Positions 31,291-39,827 of a stretch of 43,606 nucleotides of DNA are shown here, in pieces. The translations under genes were made by a program, and so were the position numbers. Under the pieces are notes generated by a model. That model saw nothing but the letters and a program-made list of their open reading frames with translations, did no database searches and was not told the origin of the DNA. Position 1 is the first letter of the stretch. Each line of letters opens with the position of its first letter. The stretch is from a virus: the IMG/VR virus record IMGVR_UViG_3300043408_000133, positions 1 through 43,606 of that record. One strand, given 5' to 3'.

Positions 31291-31509
31291 TTACTCTACT
31301 TCTTTAGTAACTTCAACCTTTTTAGCTTTCTTAGCGGTTGACTCTTCCTCAATAACCTCAACTTCTACAAAGTCCCTATCTAATGTGAATTGGTTATTAA
31401 TGTCTAGTTTAACAGCTTTTTCATCGCTTAAAATAGTACCAGCAGAAATTAACTCTCCACTAGGTAACATTAAATTATTTATTACTCTAATATGTTTTGT
31501 TTTTTTCAT
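31291..31509 (-). CDS. Small capsid-adjacent protein, 72 aa
   Basis: It starts MKKTKHIRVINNLMLPSGEL and ends in alternating Glu/Lys (EEESTAKKAKKVEVTKEVE). Small acidic-tailed proteins of this type often follow the major capsid gene in lambda-like phages. No function is assigned. It lies directly after the hairpin that follows the capsid gene. Confidence 0.6.
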   Translation of the reverse strand: MKKTKHIRVINNLMLPSGELISAGTILSDEKAVKLDINNQFTLDRDFVEVEVIEEESTAKKAKKVEVTKEVE

Positions 31510-31522
31510 AAAAAATCCTTAA

Positions 31523-31536
31523 ACCCCCGAAGGGGT
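31523..31536 (-). terminator. GC hairpin with UUCG loop after the capsid gene
   Basis: A 5-bp stem ACCCC/GGGGT with a UUCG tetraloop lies just after the capsid stop codon, followed by TTTAAGGATTTTTT. It may partly terminate or protect the 3' end of the abundant capsid message. The ATG of the next gene is 14 bases beyond. Confidence 0.65.
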
Positions 31537-31542
31537 GTAAAT

Positions 31543-32775
31543 TTAAACTAATTGAATACCAGATACTAAGCCCAAATTTGTTGGACTAATACCCGCAGCC
31601 GTATCACTAATAACTTTTAAAGCCATTGCACAGTTAGGGTCTCCAATAATCATTGGAGATGCCTCTGTCTCTATCATATCACTACTGCCACTTAGGTTAG
31701 TGTATTTACTTTGGTAATATTCTAAACCTTTTGTAATACCGTATTGCTTTATTACATTCATATTTTGGATAGGACCAGAAACATTTAAGATAGGGTGTTG
31801 AATAACGCCACCAGTAGCCTTTTTACCGATAAAGATTAATGCATCATCAGGTATAAACTTATATTTATCTGATAAAGTAAAATCATCTGCCACGCTATCA
31901 TAATTATAGCTTTTAACTGCTTGATTATAAACACGTAAAACTACATTACCAAATGCTAAGCATGGTATGTTGTATGATAACACATTATAGTTAGGCATTA
32001 AAAATGGAGCTTGAGGCTTAGAAGCATAAGGTGTCATTTTTAACCAGATATCTTTAAATGCGGTATTTTTCATTAAAGCATTAATTACTTTATTACCGCA
32101 GATTAATTCAATATCTACCATACCCATATTATTTAAGCGAGATAAACCTTCTTGGATTGTTTTCCAAGGGTCAGAACCCGCTGTATCAAATAAGTCAGCA
32201 TTAGCAACAGTATAACTTAAGCTAGCATCTCTACCATAGTCAAAAATACTACCATTGTATTTATTAGCAGTCATACTACTAATAGTTGCCACCTTACCAT
32301 GTAGTAAGAAATCACAACACATTTTCTCACGGCGATTACCGATTGAAATAGTGTGTTTCTGTCTAATTGATGCCTCCGCAAGATTAGCATCTCCTAAAGT
32401 TCTGACAGCGGCAGCATTAATATTACCCACCACTTCTATTAACTGACCATAATTTGATGGGTCTAATAAATAAGCATGGTGTATACGTGATATGTCTAAG
32501 CTATCTGTATGTTTAACATACGGTAAACTAACACTTTGTACTTTGTATGCATCATTGTCTACTGGTGTACCCATAGAGTACGGGTGTACAAATGGTGCAA
32601 TTGTACCCCATTCATATGCTGTAGCAAAATCTAAAGTTGGAGCGTCTGTAAATCTTTGCGTGGTATAAGTGTTAATTAAAAACCCTACGCTTGGTAAATA
32701 TCGTACAGCGTCCTTAGAAAAATTAGTCCACTTCATCATATCATCAGCAGTGAACGTATTCTTAATATTAAACAT
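31543..32775 (-). CDS. Major capsid protein (lambda gpE-like)
   Basis: The 410-aa protein follows the decoration protein gene. It has a helical N-terminus (TADDMMKWTNFSKDAVRYLP), a strand-rich region with PTLDFATAYEWG, RREKMCCDFLLHGKV (about 150-164) and a VDIELICGNKVINALMKN helix pair, consistent with a lambda gpE / phage_cap_E-type HK97 fold. The C-terminal beta-rich half (GGVIQHPILNVSGP) fits the P-domain side. An AAGGATTAATGAATA leader precedes it. Length is normal for this class. Confidence 0.85.
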   Translation of the reverse strand: MFNIKNTFTADDMMKWTNFSKDAVRYLPSVGFLINTYTTQRFTDAPTLDFATAYEWGTIAPFVHPYSMGTPVDNDAYKVQSVSLPYVKHTDSLDISRIHHAYLLDPSNYGQLIEVVGNINAAAVRTLGDANLAEASIRQKHTISIGNRREKMCCDFLLHGKVATISSMTANKYNGSIFDYGRDASLSYTVANADLFDTAGSDPWKTIQEGLSRLNNMGMVDIELICGNKVINALMKNTAFKDIWLKMTPYASKPQAPFLMPNYNVLSYNIPCLAFGNVVLRVYNQAVKSYNYDSVADDFTLSDKYKFIPDDALIFIGKKATGGVIQHPILNVSGPIQNMNVIKQYGITKGLEYYQSKYTNLSGSSDMIETEASPMIIGDPNCAMALKVISDTAAGISPTNLGLVSGIQLV

Positions 32776-32791
32776 TATTCATTAATCCTTT

Positions 32792-33223
32792 TTAAATAGC
32801 TTGAGTTAAATAAATGCCATTGCATGCTAATTGGCTATATAAAGCTAAATTTAAAACAGTACCTGTTGATAATATAACTTTATTTGAGTCTATGCCATAA
32901 ACCCTTAACCAAACATCAGTAGTAGTAACTACTGTAGCATTCAATACAGTATCCATAACAATAACAACAGGTCTAGTACCGGCCGCAAAAGTTGTGGTAT
33001 TATTAGGTAATTTACTTAAAATACCAGTATTAATAGTCAAAACAGCAATTTCGCCCTGTTTAAATGTTGTATTAATAGGTATTTGTGCGCCCGACATTAT
33101 CTCCTCTTTATCCTCTTCACGTCTTAGGAATAAACCAGAACCATAAAAGTTGCCAACTCTTACTATACCATTACCATTTTTTAACGGGTCATACTGTGGT
33201 ATTGACCAAATTTCTTTACTCAT
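32792..33223 (-). CDS. Head decoration protein
   Basis: At 143 aa, just before the capsid gene, this has a beta-rich sequence with GEIAVLTINTGILSKL and a Gly-Thr-Arg-Pro-Val-Val-Ile-Val segment (about 83-90), typical of lambda gpD-type decoration or stabilising proteins. Position between the protease-scaffold and the capsid supports the call. It overlaps nothing; a short gap separates it from the capsid ATG. Confidence 0.75.
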   Translation of the reverse strand: MSKEIWSIPQYDPLKNGNGIVRVGNFYGSGLFLRREEDKEEIMSGAQIPINTTFKQGEIAVLTINTGILSKLPNNTTTFAAGTRPVVIVMDTVLNATVVTTTDVWLRVYGIDSNKVILSTGTVLNLALYSQLACNGIYLTQAI

Positions 33224-33224
33224 A

Positions 33225-33689
33225 CTATACTACTCCTTTATCTTGACGTACGGTGTCCCAGTAGTTTGCACTTTGGTTATCATTATATTGATTTTGAGCA
33301 TTACTAAAATCAGCGGTTTTTGTCGCAGCATCACGCACACTCGATAAACTCAAAGACTTTAAAAGCATGCCACGCATAACAGGGCTAGCAACTTTCAATT
33401 CTTTTAACTCATCAGCCGTAAATGTAATACCTGCATTTTTAGCTGTAAACTCGGCAATTTCTTTATTGAAATCAATATCGCTTAATTTAGATTGTAGAGA
33501 TGCAATTTCATTATCCAAGTTGTTTTTTTCAACTTCCAATGCACTAACTTTATTTTCTAAGCTAGTGATTTTAGTACTGAACTCTATTTTCTCTAACTCT
33601 AGCTTAGTAACTTTAGCACTAAACTCCACCTTCTCATTTCTTAGTGAGATTACCTCTTGAGATAAATTCACATTATTATCAAAACTCAT
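33225..33689 (-). CDS. Nested scaffold protein from internal start
   Basis: An in-frame ATG at 33689 (MSFDNNVNLSQEVISL) is preceded at 9 bases by AAAGGAG, a strong ribosome site lying inside the protease gene. Initiation here would give a 154-aa scaffold-only protein consisting of the coiled coil and the C-terminal tail, exactly as Nu3 arises from lambda C. The start codon occurs where the domain changes. No promoter is needed if translated from the same message. Confidence 0.7.
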   Translation of the reverse strand: MSFDNNVNLSQEVISLRNEKVEFSAKVTKLELEKIEFSTKITSLENKVSALEVEKNNLDNEIASLQSKLSDIDFNKEIAEFTAKNAGITFTADELKELKVASPVMRGMLLKSLSLSSVRDAATKTADFSNAQNQYNDNQSANYWDTVRQDKGVV

Positions 33690-34256
33690 TTTTTCTTTCT
33701 CCTTTGATAAAGAATTATATTCGATTGCCGCATAAAAATCAGCGGGTAAATCAGTGATTGCTAAATGATTTATTGAAGTTACATCAGTATAATAACCATC
33801 AATATTATCAAACTTCCTACCGTTTAACTCTACTACTTCCCCCCTTTTTACTGGAACAAACGTACCATCACTTGCACCAATACTTACTCTAAGTGGGTGT
33901 TTTAATTCAACCAACCTAGAAATAGCATTAGACTCATAAGAGTAGTCTTTGTAAATAAAACCACTAAACTTTAATACGTTAGAGCCGTTATCAATATCAG
34001 ATACTAAATTAGCTCTACCTAAAACATAATCAAACCTATAAACATGTTCTAACTTAACAGGTATAGCTAATTTTAATGCACTTTCAGTTAAACTAGATAA
34101 ATCAACAACAATATTCAATCTTGAGCCATCATTTAGTGTCTTAACACCTATACCACCTGTATAGGCTATACCCCTAATTGGAGCTAACCCAGAATTAGAA
34201 TTATCAGAAGTATAAAACGATAACTCCGTCCCTTCTGATGTAAAATTTTCAATCAA
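33225..34256 (-). CDS. Prohead protease-scaffold fusion
   Basis: The N-terminal 160 residues are alpha/beta with a conserved His (EHVYRFDYVLG, about 70-80) and a SIGASDG strand (about 125-131). These are candidate catalytic His and Ser of a capsid maturation protease. From about 165 to 260 the protein is a continuous coiled coil (EISLRNEKVEFSAKV and on), the hallmark of a scaffold. This combines lambda C-like protease and Nu3-like scaffold in one frame. Its stop abuts the decoration gene and its start overlaps the portal stop by four bases. The protease family is not certain. Confidence 0.78.
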   Translation of the reverse strand: MIENFTSEGTELSFYTSDNSNSGLAPIRGIAYTGGIGVKTLNDGSRLNIVVDLSSLTESALKLAIPVKLEHVYRFDYVLGRANLVSDIDNGSNVLKFSGFIYKDYSYESNAISRLVELKHPLRVSIGASDGTFVPVKRGEVVELNGRKFDNIDGYYTDVTSINHLAITDLPADFYAAIEYNSLSKEKEKMSFDNNVNLSQEVISLRNEKVEFSAKVTKLELEKIEFSTKITSLENKVSALEVEKNNLDNEIASLQSKLSDIDFNKEIAEFTAKNAGITFTADELKELKVASPVMRGMLLKSLSLSSVRDAATKTADFSNAQNQYNDNQSANYWDTVRQDKGVV

Positions 34257-35458
34257 TCGATACCTCCACTTGATGTATTATTTATACTCTTAATAGATGT
34301 GATATCACTATCCTCAAACCCGTAAGCCTTACAGATATAAGATTTTGAGAATTCAACACCCATATCAAATAAAACTTTATCCCTATTTACTAAGTCTAAG
34401 TTTACCATATGTTCATTAATATAGCAAAAAACAATCGCCAAATTTTCTAAACCATTAACTAAGAGTATTTTTTTTAATATTATATTAATATTATCGGATA
34501 TAAACCTTTTATAAGAATCTATTCTATCGTTTAATATTTCTTGATGTACTTTCGTGGCTGCAAAAGAACCGTTACTACCAACCTCCGATGTAAGATTCTG
34601 CCCCAACATAAACCTAGTTATTAAGGTTTCTATGCGACCAAGGAATATAGCTTGCGAGCTAACATCTCCTGTAAGTGGTATTTGCATAAAGTCTTCGTCA
34701 GGCGATATAACTAAATTTAACCCCCCTGCCAAACTCATATCATGCAATCTTAAATCAACGTCTTGTTGGTTTTGGGTATTACTTTTTAGTATTCTAGGAG
34801 GTCTTGAATACATATCTAAAAATTGCCCCCAGTCAATTATAGCCTCTTGTCTAAGCTTTACTAATGGATATAAAATACTTGCAGAATCATCACCATTTTC
34901 ATTCATTATGATTTCTCTATTTACATACCTTGTGTAAACCAATGGGGATAATACAACTGTTTTACCATCTAATTTTCTATAATATAAATTTTCCGTGAAT
35001 TTATCATAAAAAACTATACCTCTTTCAATTTTATTTATTGCTGTAGGTAAGAAATTAATATAATTATCGCCTAACTTAGGATACTTAAATTCAATAGTCT
35101 GGCTACCAAAAACAGTGGCAAGCATAGAATAAGATATTAAATCTTGGTAGAAACTATCAATCCAATCCTTAATAAAATTATACTTAGGGTCTAAAGCACG
35201 TCCACCCTGCAATAAGTGGTATTTACTTGCGTTTACTTTTTCTAAAATCGTTTTATGTAAGCCATTAACGATGTCATCTTTTAATACATAATTAACATCT
35301 TCGTCATTCAAGTATTTATTTAATGGTATAGTAAGGGTTTTAGTAACAATGTTATTCCCATTAGATATTGGTTTAAAATTATTACCTATCCTAGCTTTCT
35401 CATCTTTTAATATTGGTGTTTCAACACTTGTATAACTTACTTTTTCTTGATTAATCAT
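34253..35458 (-). CDS. Portal protein, DUF935 / Mu gp29-like
   Basis: The ATG at 35458 (MINQEKVSYTS) is chosen over a GTG nine bases upstream because AAAAGG lies about 8 bases before it. LGQNLTSEVGSNGSFAATKVHQEI (about residues 288-311, in parts) is the characteristic motif of Mu gp29-like portal proteins: LGQxLT, then GSxGSxAAxxVH. Earlier parts include a helical core with the KNDWGQFLDMYSRPPRI-like region (IIDWGQFLDMYSRPP). It forms the dodecameric ring through which DNA is packaged. It overlaps the terminase stop by eight bases. Confidence 0.92.
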   Translation of the reverse strand: MINQEKVSYTSVETPILKDEKARIGNNFKPISNGNNIVTKTLTIPLNKYLNDEDVNYVLKDDIVNGLHKTILEKVNASKYHLLQGGRALDPKYNFIKDWIDSFYQDLISYSMLATVFGSQTIEFKYPKLGDNYINFLPTAINKIERGIVFYDKFTENLYYRKLDGKTVVLSPLVYTRYVNREIIMNENGDDSASILYPLVKLRQEAIIDWGQFLDMYSRPPRILKSNTQNQQDVDLRLHDMSLAGGLNLVISPDEDFMQIPLTGDVSSQAIFLGRIETLITRFMLGQNLTSEVGSNGSFAATKVHQEILNDRIDSYKRFISDNINIILKKILLVNGLENLAIVFCYINEHMVNLDLVNRDKVLFDMGVEFSKSYICKAYGFEDSDITSIKSINNTSSGGID

Positions 35459-37094
35459 AATATGCACCTTTTCTCATTATAATTCTCCTATTTATATCCA
35501 TGCGGTCTAAATTACGTCTACCACTACTACTACCCGAAAGACTAAACTTACTTACCATAATTTTAACAGCGTAAACAACAGCATCTACCAAGTCATCGTT
35601 TTCCCCACCCTCAATAAAATTAATCATATCAGCTATTAATATCTCGTGCTTTGTTTTTTCTATACGTCTATATGGGTCAAATATCCTATCTTTAGTTAAA
35701 TCCTCATGTATCCATAAATTACCAGCGGCTATAAAATTTACAACAGACATAGCACGTTCCCATTTAGAGCCACTAGGCTTGACTGGGTGTACGGTTATAA
35801 TACCCTTAAAATTACTACGTAAGCTATCAATGATAGAGGTACCAGATGATGTATCCTCAATATGTACATTATGTGCAGACTCTTGGTATTTATCAACAGT
35901 TTCCAAAATAAGATTTTTTAATTCCTCCGGTCTCTTTTTAACCTTAACTATATCCATTAGCCATATTTTATTAGCACTTTCTCTACCGATAATAGCACAT
36001 GCGGTACAGTCATTTTTTGCACCATCTTTTTGTGCTGTATCCCACATTTGCATAAAATATAAATCTACCACGCTTGGAGGCACACCAACATTAAGAAAAT
36101 GCTCACGTTTAAATAAACTTTCAACTAGCATTTTAGGGTCTTGCTGGTATTGAGCCATAAAGTTAGCTTCTCCTAAACCAGTTTCAGCCCTAAGATTATC
36201 TAAACCTGCTTTATCTAAATATTCTTCAAACAATAAATCGCCATATTCACGCTTATCTCCAAACGCTCTACCGCAACCAAGATTATTTAATGCTTGTTCA
36301 TCAAATATACTTTGTAATACAATAGGGGTAAAACTCTTTCGCTCTTTATTACCAGCCAATAAAACACCCGCTAAATCCTCTGGGTGTAAACGTTGCATAA
36401 TAATAACCAATATAGGGTCTTTAAGTGTTTTAGTACGTGTATATAATTCCGTTTTAAATTTAGCTACAACTTCATTTCTTTTAGCCTCTGACTTAACAGC
36501 CTCTAATGCACTTATAGGGTCGTCTATAAAAACCGCAGATGCACGCTTACCAGTGATGCCAGCTGTAATACCAATAGCAGCCCTTTCTCCTTTTTCTGTA
36601 TTTTGGAAATTAGATTTTGAGTTTTGGTCAATTGCTAATTTAAAACTACGCATAGATTTATATAAATCACTTTCAACCAACCTACGCATTTTTAAGGAAT
36701 CTCTAATTGTTAAATCCTCATTTAATGCTATATTAAGATAACTAAGGCTAGGGTCTATCAACCAACACCAAGCTTGAAAAAAAACATTAACCATTAATGA
36801 CTTCATATGCCCAGGGGGGATATTAATTATTAATCTATTTTTTATATGGTCTCTTTCCTCTTTAGTTAAAATACTATACTCGAAATTAGTTTTAACTTTT
36901 GTCATTCGCTCACATATGACTTGCAAGTGTTCAGCAATAACATCTATATGCCAATTATGTAAATAATCAGCACTATCCACAATAGGGAAAAAAGTCTGTA
37001 TAAAAAATGACAGACTTCTTTTGCATTTTTGTGCAATAATTTGGTTGTGTGTAGCCTTAGCTTGTGTTTTAAGAGCTTCTTGTGAGATATGCAA
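35451..37094 (-). CDS. Terminase large subunit
   Basis: The start is TTG at 37094, with AGGA 7 bases upstream; no ATG fits. LIINIPPGHMKSLMVNVFF (about residues 90-108) is the Walker A region of a packaging ATPase, and ASAVFIDDPIS (about 188-198) the Walker B. MQMWDTAQKDGAKNDCT (about 348-364) holds the first Asp of the RNase-H-like nuclease, and VHIEDTSSGTSI and GENDDLVDAVVYA carry the further acidic residues. The 547-aa length is normal. It cuts and pumps DNA into the prohead through the portal. Confidence 0.95.
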   Translation of the reverse strand: MHISQEALKTQAKATHNQIIAQKCKRSLSFFIQTFFPIVDSADYLHNWHIDVIAEHLQVICERMTKVKTNFEYSILTKEERDHIKNRLIINIPPGHMKSLMVNVFFQAWCWLIDPSLSYLNIALNEDLTIRDSLKMRRLVESDLYKSMRSFKLAIDQNSKSNFQNTEKGERAAIGITAGITGKRASAVFIDDPISALEAVKSEAKRNEVVAKFKTELYTRTKTLKDPILVIIMQRLHPEDLAGVLLAGNKERKSFTPIVLQSIFDEQALNNLGCGRAFGDKREYGDLLFEEYLDKAGLDNLRAETGLGEANFMAQYQQDPKMLVESLFKREHFLNVGVPPSVVDLYFMQMWDTAQKDGAKNDCTACAIIGRESANKIWLMDIVKVKKRPEELKNLILETVDKYQESAHNVHIEDTSSGTSIIDSLRSNFKGIITVHPVKPSGSKWERAMSVVNFIAAGNLWIHEDLTKDRIFDPYRRIEKTKHEILIADMINFIEGGENDDLVDAVVYAVKIMVSKFSLSGSSSGRRNLDRMDINRRIIMRKGAYYD

Positions 37095-37200
37095 TTAAGT
37101 ATCCTAATATAACTTTAAGTGTTACAATAAAAAGCATTAAATCCAAAGCTGGATTTAACTTATTTAAATAATGTTGCAATAATAAACATTTTTCTAACAT
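37069..37200 (-). CDS. 43-aa membrane peptide overlapping the terminase start
   Basis: The frame starts MLEKCLLLQHYLNKL and ends with a hydrophobic helix LMLFIVTLKVILGYLIAYL. It has AAAGAGGTATAAT as a strong ribosome site before the ATG at 37200. It ends at 37069, 26 bases into the large terminase gene, so the two may be coupled. One membrane span and small size make a holin-type or coupling peptide possible, but nothing identifies it. Confidence 0.55.
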   Translation of the reverse strand: MLEKCLLLQHYLNKLNPALDLMLFIVTLKVILGYLIAYLTRSS

Positions 37201-37226
37201 ATTATACCTCTTTTATGGTAAAAAGC

Positions 37227-37748
37227 CTAATTACTATCGCCTTCCTGTTTAATAAAGCTCCTAAGGTCGTTTTGAAGGCTCATTAAATCCTCGGGTGTCA
37301 TATTATCTATGTTAAGATTTTTAACATTATCCAAGCCTAAGCCTCCACTTTCCCACTCGGGTATTAGTGATTTTAAAGCTGGCAACATAATAGCAGCCGT
37401 AGGATTAAACACGTCCTCTTTAATACCTTTTTCAACACCCCTAGCACTATCCTTAATATTCCAAGTTGAGTACCTATAAGAAATCGACTGACCAAATATA
37501 GCCTTTAATAAATGGACTTTAATGAATTTCTCCGGTTCATTTATTAATAAATAAAACCAATTTTCATTTTTATATAAATAATCATATTCATAATCAGTTA
37601 TATTTAAATATTGTAATACTTCATTTTTAGTACTAGTAGGGTATAGCCTCATTAAAGCCATTAATGTAGATTTTATTTCATGATTTCTTTGTGCATTTTC
37701 TACGCTGTTAAAATCTATATCTACACTGTTTGTATTTTCGTTATCCAA
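37227..37748 (-). CDS. Terminase small subunit (likely)
   Basis: The 173-aa acidic protein lies directly before the large terminase. It has helix-rich segments with TSTKNEVLQYLNITDYEYDYL (about 38-58, in parts), resembling a small helix-turn-helix DNA-binding N-terminus, followed by an oligomerisation region and the C-terminal LMSLQNDLRSFI helix. The position and layout fit the DNA-recognition subunit of terminase. Its start overlaps the 37741 gene stop by eight bases. Confidence 0.75.
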   Translation of the reverse strand: MDNENTNSVDIDFNSVENAQRNHEIKSTLMALMRLYPTSTKNEVLQYLNITDYEYDYLYKNENWFYLLINEPEKFIKVHLLKAIFGQSISYRYSTWNIKDSARGVEKGIKEDVFNPTAAIMLPALKSLIPEWESGGLGLDNVKNLNIDNMTPEDLMSLQNDLRSFIKQEGDSN

Positions 37749-38103
37749 ATAATCCCCCTCCCTCTAAAAGAACCTCACATTTACGGAAAGCTTTAATATT
37801 TCTAGTTTTAATTATCTTTTTAACTTTATGCATTGTATCTAATCCAATACCATTAGAAAAACCACTTTTAACAAATTCTAAACTTAATGGGTCGCAAAAT
37901 ATACGTATAGTTTTACTATATTCTATAACTGGCTCACCATAAAAATACCTTAGTATTTTATCAACCTTAATTATAAAATAAGACTGACCAGCACAAAAAT
38001 ATAGGCAAGCCTCACATTTACCTTGCTTTAAGAGTACTTCTACCTCACCATGATTATAGTTTATAGCCTGAATTTGAGCGGACGAATATTTTTTGTGTGC
38101 CAT
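37741..38103 (-). CDS. Unknown protein, 120 aa
   Basis: The basic protein has a Cys pair (C-E-A-C, about residues 31-34) followed by another Cys at 38, an N-terminal HKKYSSAQIQAINYN segment, and a Gly-rich tail ending EGGGLFG. It lies between R2 and the small terminase, in the same direction, with overlaps or tiny gaps. A small metal-binding role is conceivable. No family is recognised. Confidence 0.6.
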   Translation of the reverse strand: MAHKKYSSAQIQAINYNHGEVEVLLKQGKCEACLYFCAGQSYFIIKVDKILRYFYGEPVIEYSKTIRIFCDPLSLEFVKSGFSNGIGLDTMHKVKKIIKTRNIKAFRKCEVLLEGGGLFG

Positions 38104-38107
38104 AAGC

Positions 38108-39109
38108 TTAATCCCAGTCTAATTGGTTTATCTGATAATCCGTAACCTTCCCTTCAAAAAAATTTGTCTCTTTATTTATATCTAAGACAGTTGATAACCA
38201 AGGTAAAGCATTAGGAATTTTAACCTCAAATATCGCCTCAAACCCAATAGATACTAAACGCCTATTAGCGATTTCCCTAGTAAATGATTTAGCTAACTCG
38301 GGATTAAAGCCTAGTATATCTAAAGATACACTTAAATCTATATACTTATCCTCAATATCTATCGCTCTTTTAATTAGTTCTGAAACCCTATACTTAAATA
38401 AATTTGTTATTATTTCTGGGTTTTCTGCTATTAAATGATTGAATGCATTTATCGCTAAATTCACATGTACAGCCTCATCACGAGCAATATAAACTACATT
38501 TTCATTACATCTTTTAAGAATATTCCAGTTTTTCATGCATAATAATTGTGCAAACCCAGGGTAAAAGAAAATACCCTCCATTACTAAACCAAAAATTATT
38601 AAGGCTAAGGCATAATCCTGTTTATTCTCAAGTGTATTGAGATTAAATGTATTATTATCCATGTGTTTAACATAAACATCAGCAAAATTATTTTTAGCTA
38701 ATATTTCAGGACATTCATTAGCCAACTTAGTTATATACTCACGTTCCTCATCAGATGCACAGATACCAAGCATTTTATCATATGTGGGGTGATGTATAAG
38801 TAATTCCTGTAAACTTTGCATAGATAATGCATTAGCAAATTCTACGCAAGTTGTATGTCTACGTAGTATATCTGTTACCCCACGAGATATAATACTTTCA
38901 GAGTTTAAAAAGAATGCTAAAACATATTTAATCTGTTTTAATTGTTGTTGAGATATTTTGCCAGACTTAATGTCCATTATATCATCACTTAGATTAACTT
39001 CTTTTGCACTCCAATGATTAGCCTCCATGTTTTTTGTAGCATCTATAGCCCAAGGTGCTATAACAGGATAAGCGGAATTTCTATTATCCCCATTAATCAA
39101 TTTTTTCAT
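38108..39109 (-). CDS. Ribonucleotide reductase small subunit (R2), altered metal site
   Basis: The 333-aa protein keeps the R2 layout: HWSAKEVNLSDD (about 32-43), the FFLNSESI helix, the QELLIHHPTYDKML helix (about 101-114), MEGIFFYPGFAQLL (about 177-190), the ARDEAVHVN motif (209-217), and a C-terminus NQLDWD that would dock on R1. R2 makes the radical used by R1 to convert ribonucleotides to dNTPs. Aligned to E. coli R2, the Tyr122 (Y110), His118 (H106), Glu204 (E178), Glu238 (E212) and His241 (H215) equivalents are present. But Asp84 is Glu71, and the Glu115 site is Leu103, with a Glu one residue earlier. No R1 gene is in the window. Confidence 0.9.
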   Translation of the reverse strand: MKKLINGDNRNSAYPVIAPWAIDATKNMEANHWSAKEVNLSDDIMDIKSGKISQQQLKQIKYVLAFFLNSESIISRGVTDILRRHTTCVEFANALSMQSLQELLIHHPTYDKMLGICASDEEREYITKLANECPEILAKNNFADVYVKHMDNNTFNLNTLENKQDYALALIIFGLVMEGIFFYPGFAQLLCMKNWNILKRCNENVVYIARDEAVHVNLAINAFNHLIAENPEIITNLFKYRVSELIKRAIDIEDKYIDLSVSLDILGFNPELAKSFTREIANRRLVSIGFEAIFEVKIPNALPWLSTVLDINKETNFFEGKVTDYQINQLDWD

Positions 39110-39827
39110 AATTTACCACCCTATCTTGCATCATATTAAAATAAACCTCATCTTTTTCTATACATATATAATTTCTATTTGTGTTTAAACACGATATTGC
39201 TGTAGTACCACTACCTGCACAGTTATCAAGTATTAAATCTTGTTCGTTCGTATAACTTTTAATTAACCACTCGAACAACTCAACAGGTTTTTGAGTGGGG
39301 TGCATACCTTTAGACCAAACACTATTAAAGGGTAATACACTTTGTGGGTGTCTAAACCCATCATCAGCTTTTCTTTTCATAACACCTTGATAATGTTCTG
39401 ATTTATAAAAACTGTCATTAATCGACTTACGCTTATCAATATATTTATCATCTACTTTAAACTTTAAATCATTGTAAGTAGGTTGATTTTTATAAAATAC
39501 TAATATATTTTCATGTATGGCAGATGGTTGCTTTGTTACCTGCATGCTATTACCTGCTCTGGTTTTCTCCCAAATTAATTCGTATCTAAATATACTTGGG
39601 TTGCTTAACACTAATTTAGAAGTAAAGGGTTGCTTACCAAATAAAACAATAGCCCCGTTATCTTTTATGACTCTCTCATACTGCTGCCATAATTTATCAA
39701 AAGGTATTACAATATCCCACTTACAATTAGTTGTACCATATGGCAAATCACATAAAATCATATCTATAGATTTACTAGCTATGTGTTGCATCTCTATTAA
39801 ACAATCCCCATTAATCAACCTTTTCAT
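39093..39827 (-). CDS. DNA methyltransferase, beta-class N6-adenine/N4-cytosine
   Basis: The ATG at 39827 (MKRLINGDCLIEM) has GGAGG 6 bases upstream; an upstream in-frame extension is part of the HslV-like gene. CDLPYGTTNCKWD (about residues 26-38) is catalytic motif IV (D/N-P-P-Y class, here DLPY). QKPVELFEWLIKSY and DNCAGSGTTAI (about 201-211) form the AdoMet-binding motif I placed after motif IV, the beta-class order. The 244-aa length fits the N6_N4_Mtase family. No cognate restriction gene is near, so an orphan protective methylase is likely. The gene is bracketed by near-identical 32-bp sequences (see findings). Confidence 0.92.
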   Translation of the reverse strand: MKRLINGDCLIEMQHIASKSIDMILCDLPYGTTNCKWDIVIPFDKLWQQYERVIKDNGAIVLFGKQPFTSKLVLSNPSIFRYELIWEKTRAGNSMQVTKQPSAIHENILVFYKNQPTYNDLKFKVDDKYIDKRKSINDSFYKSEHYQGVMKRKADDGFRHPQSVLPFNSVWSKGMHPTQKPVELFEWLIKSYTNEQDLILDNCAGSGTTAISCLNTNRNYICIEKDEVYFNMMQDRVVNYEKID

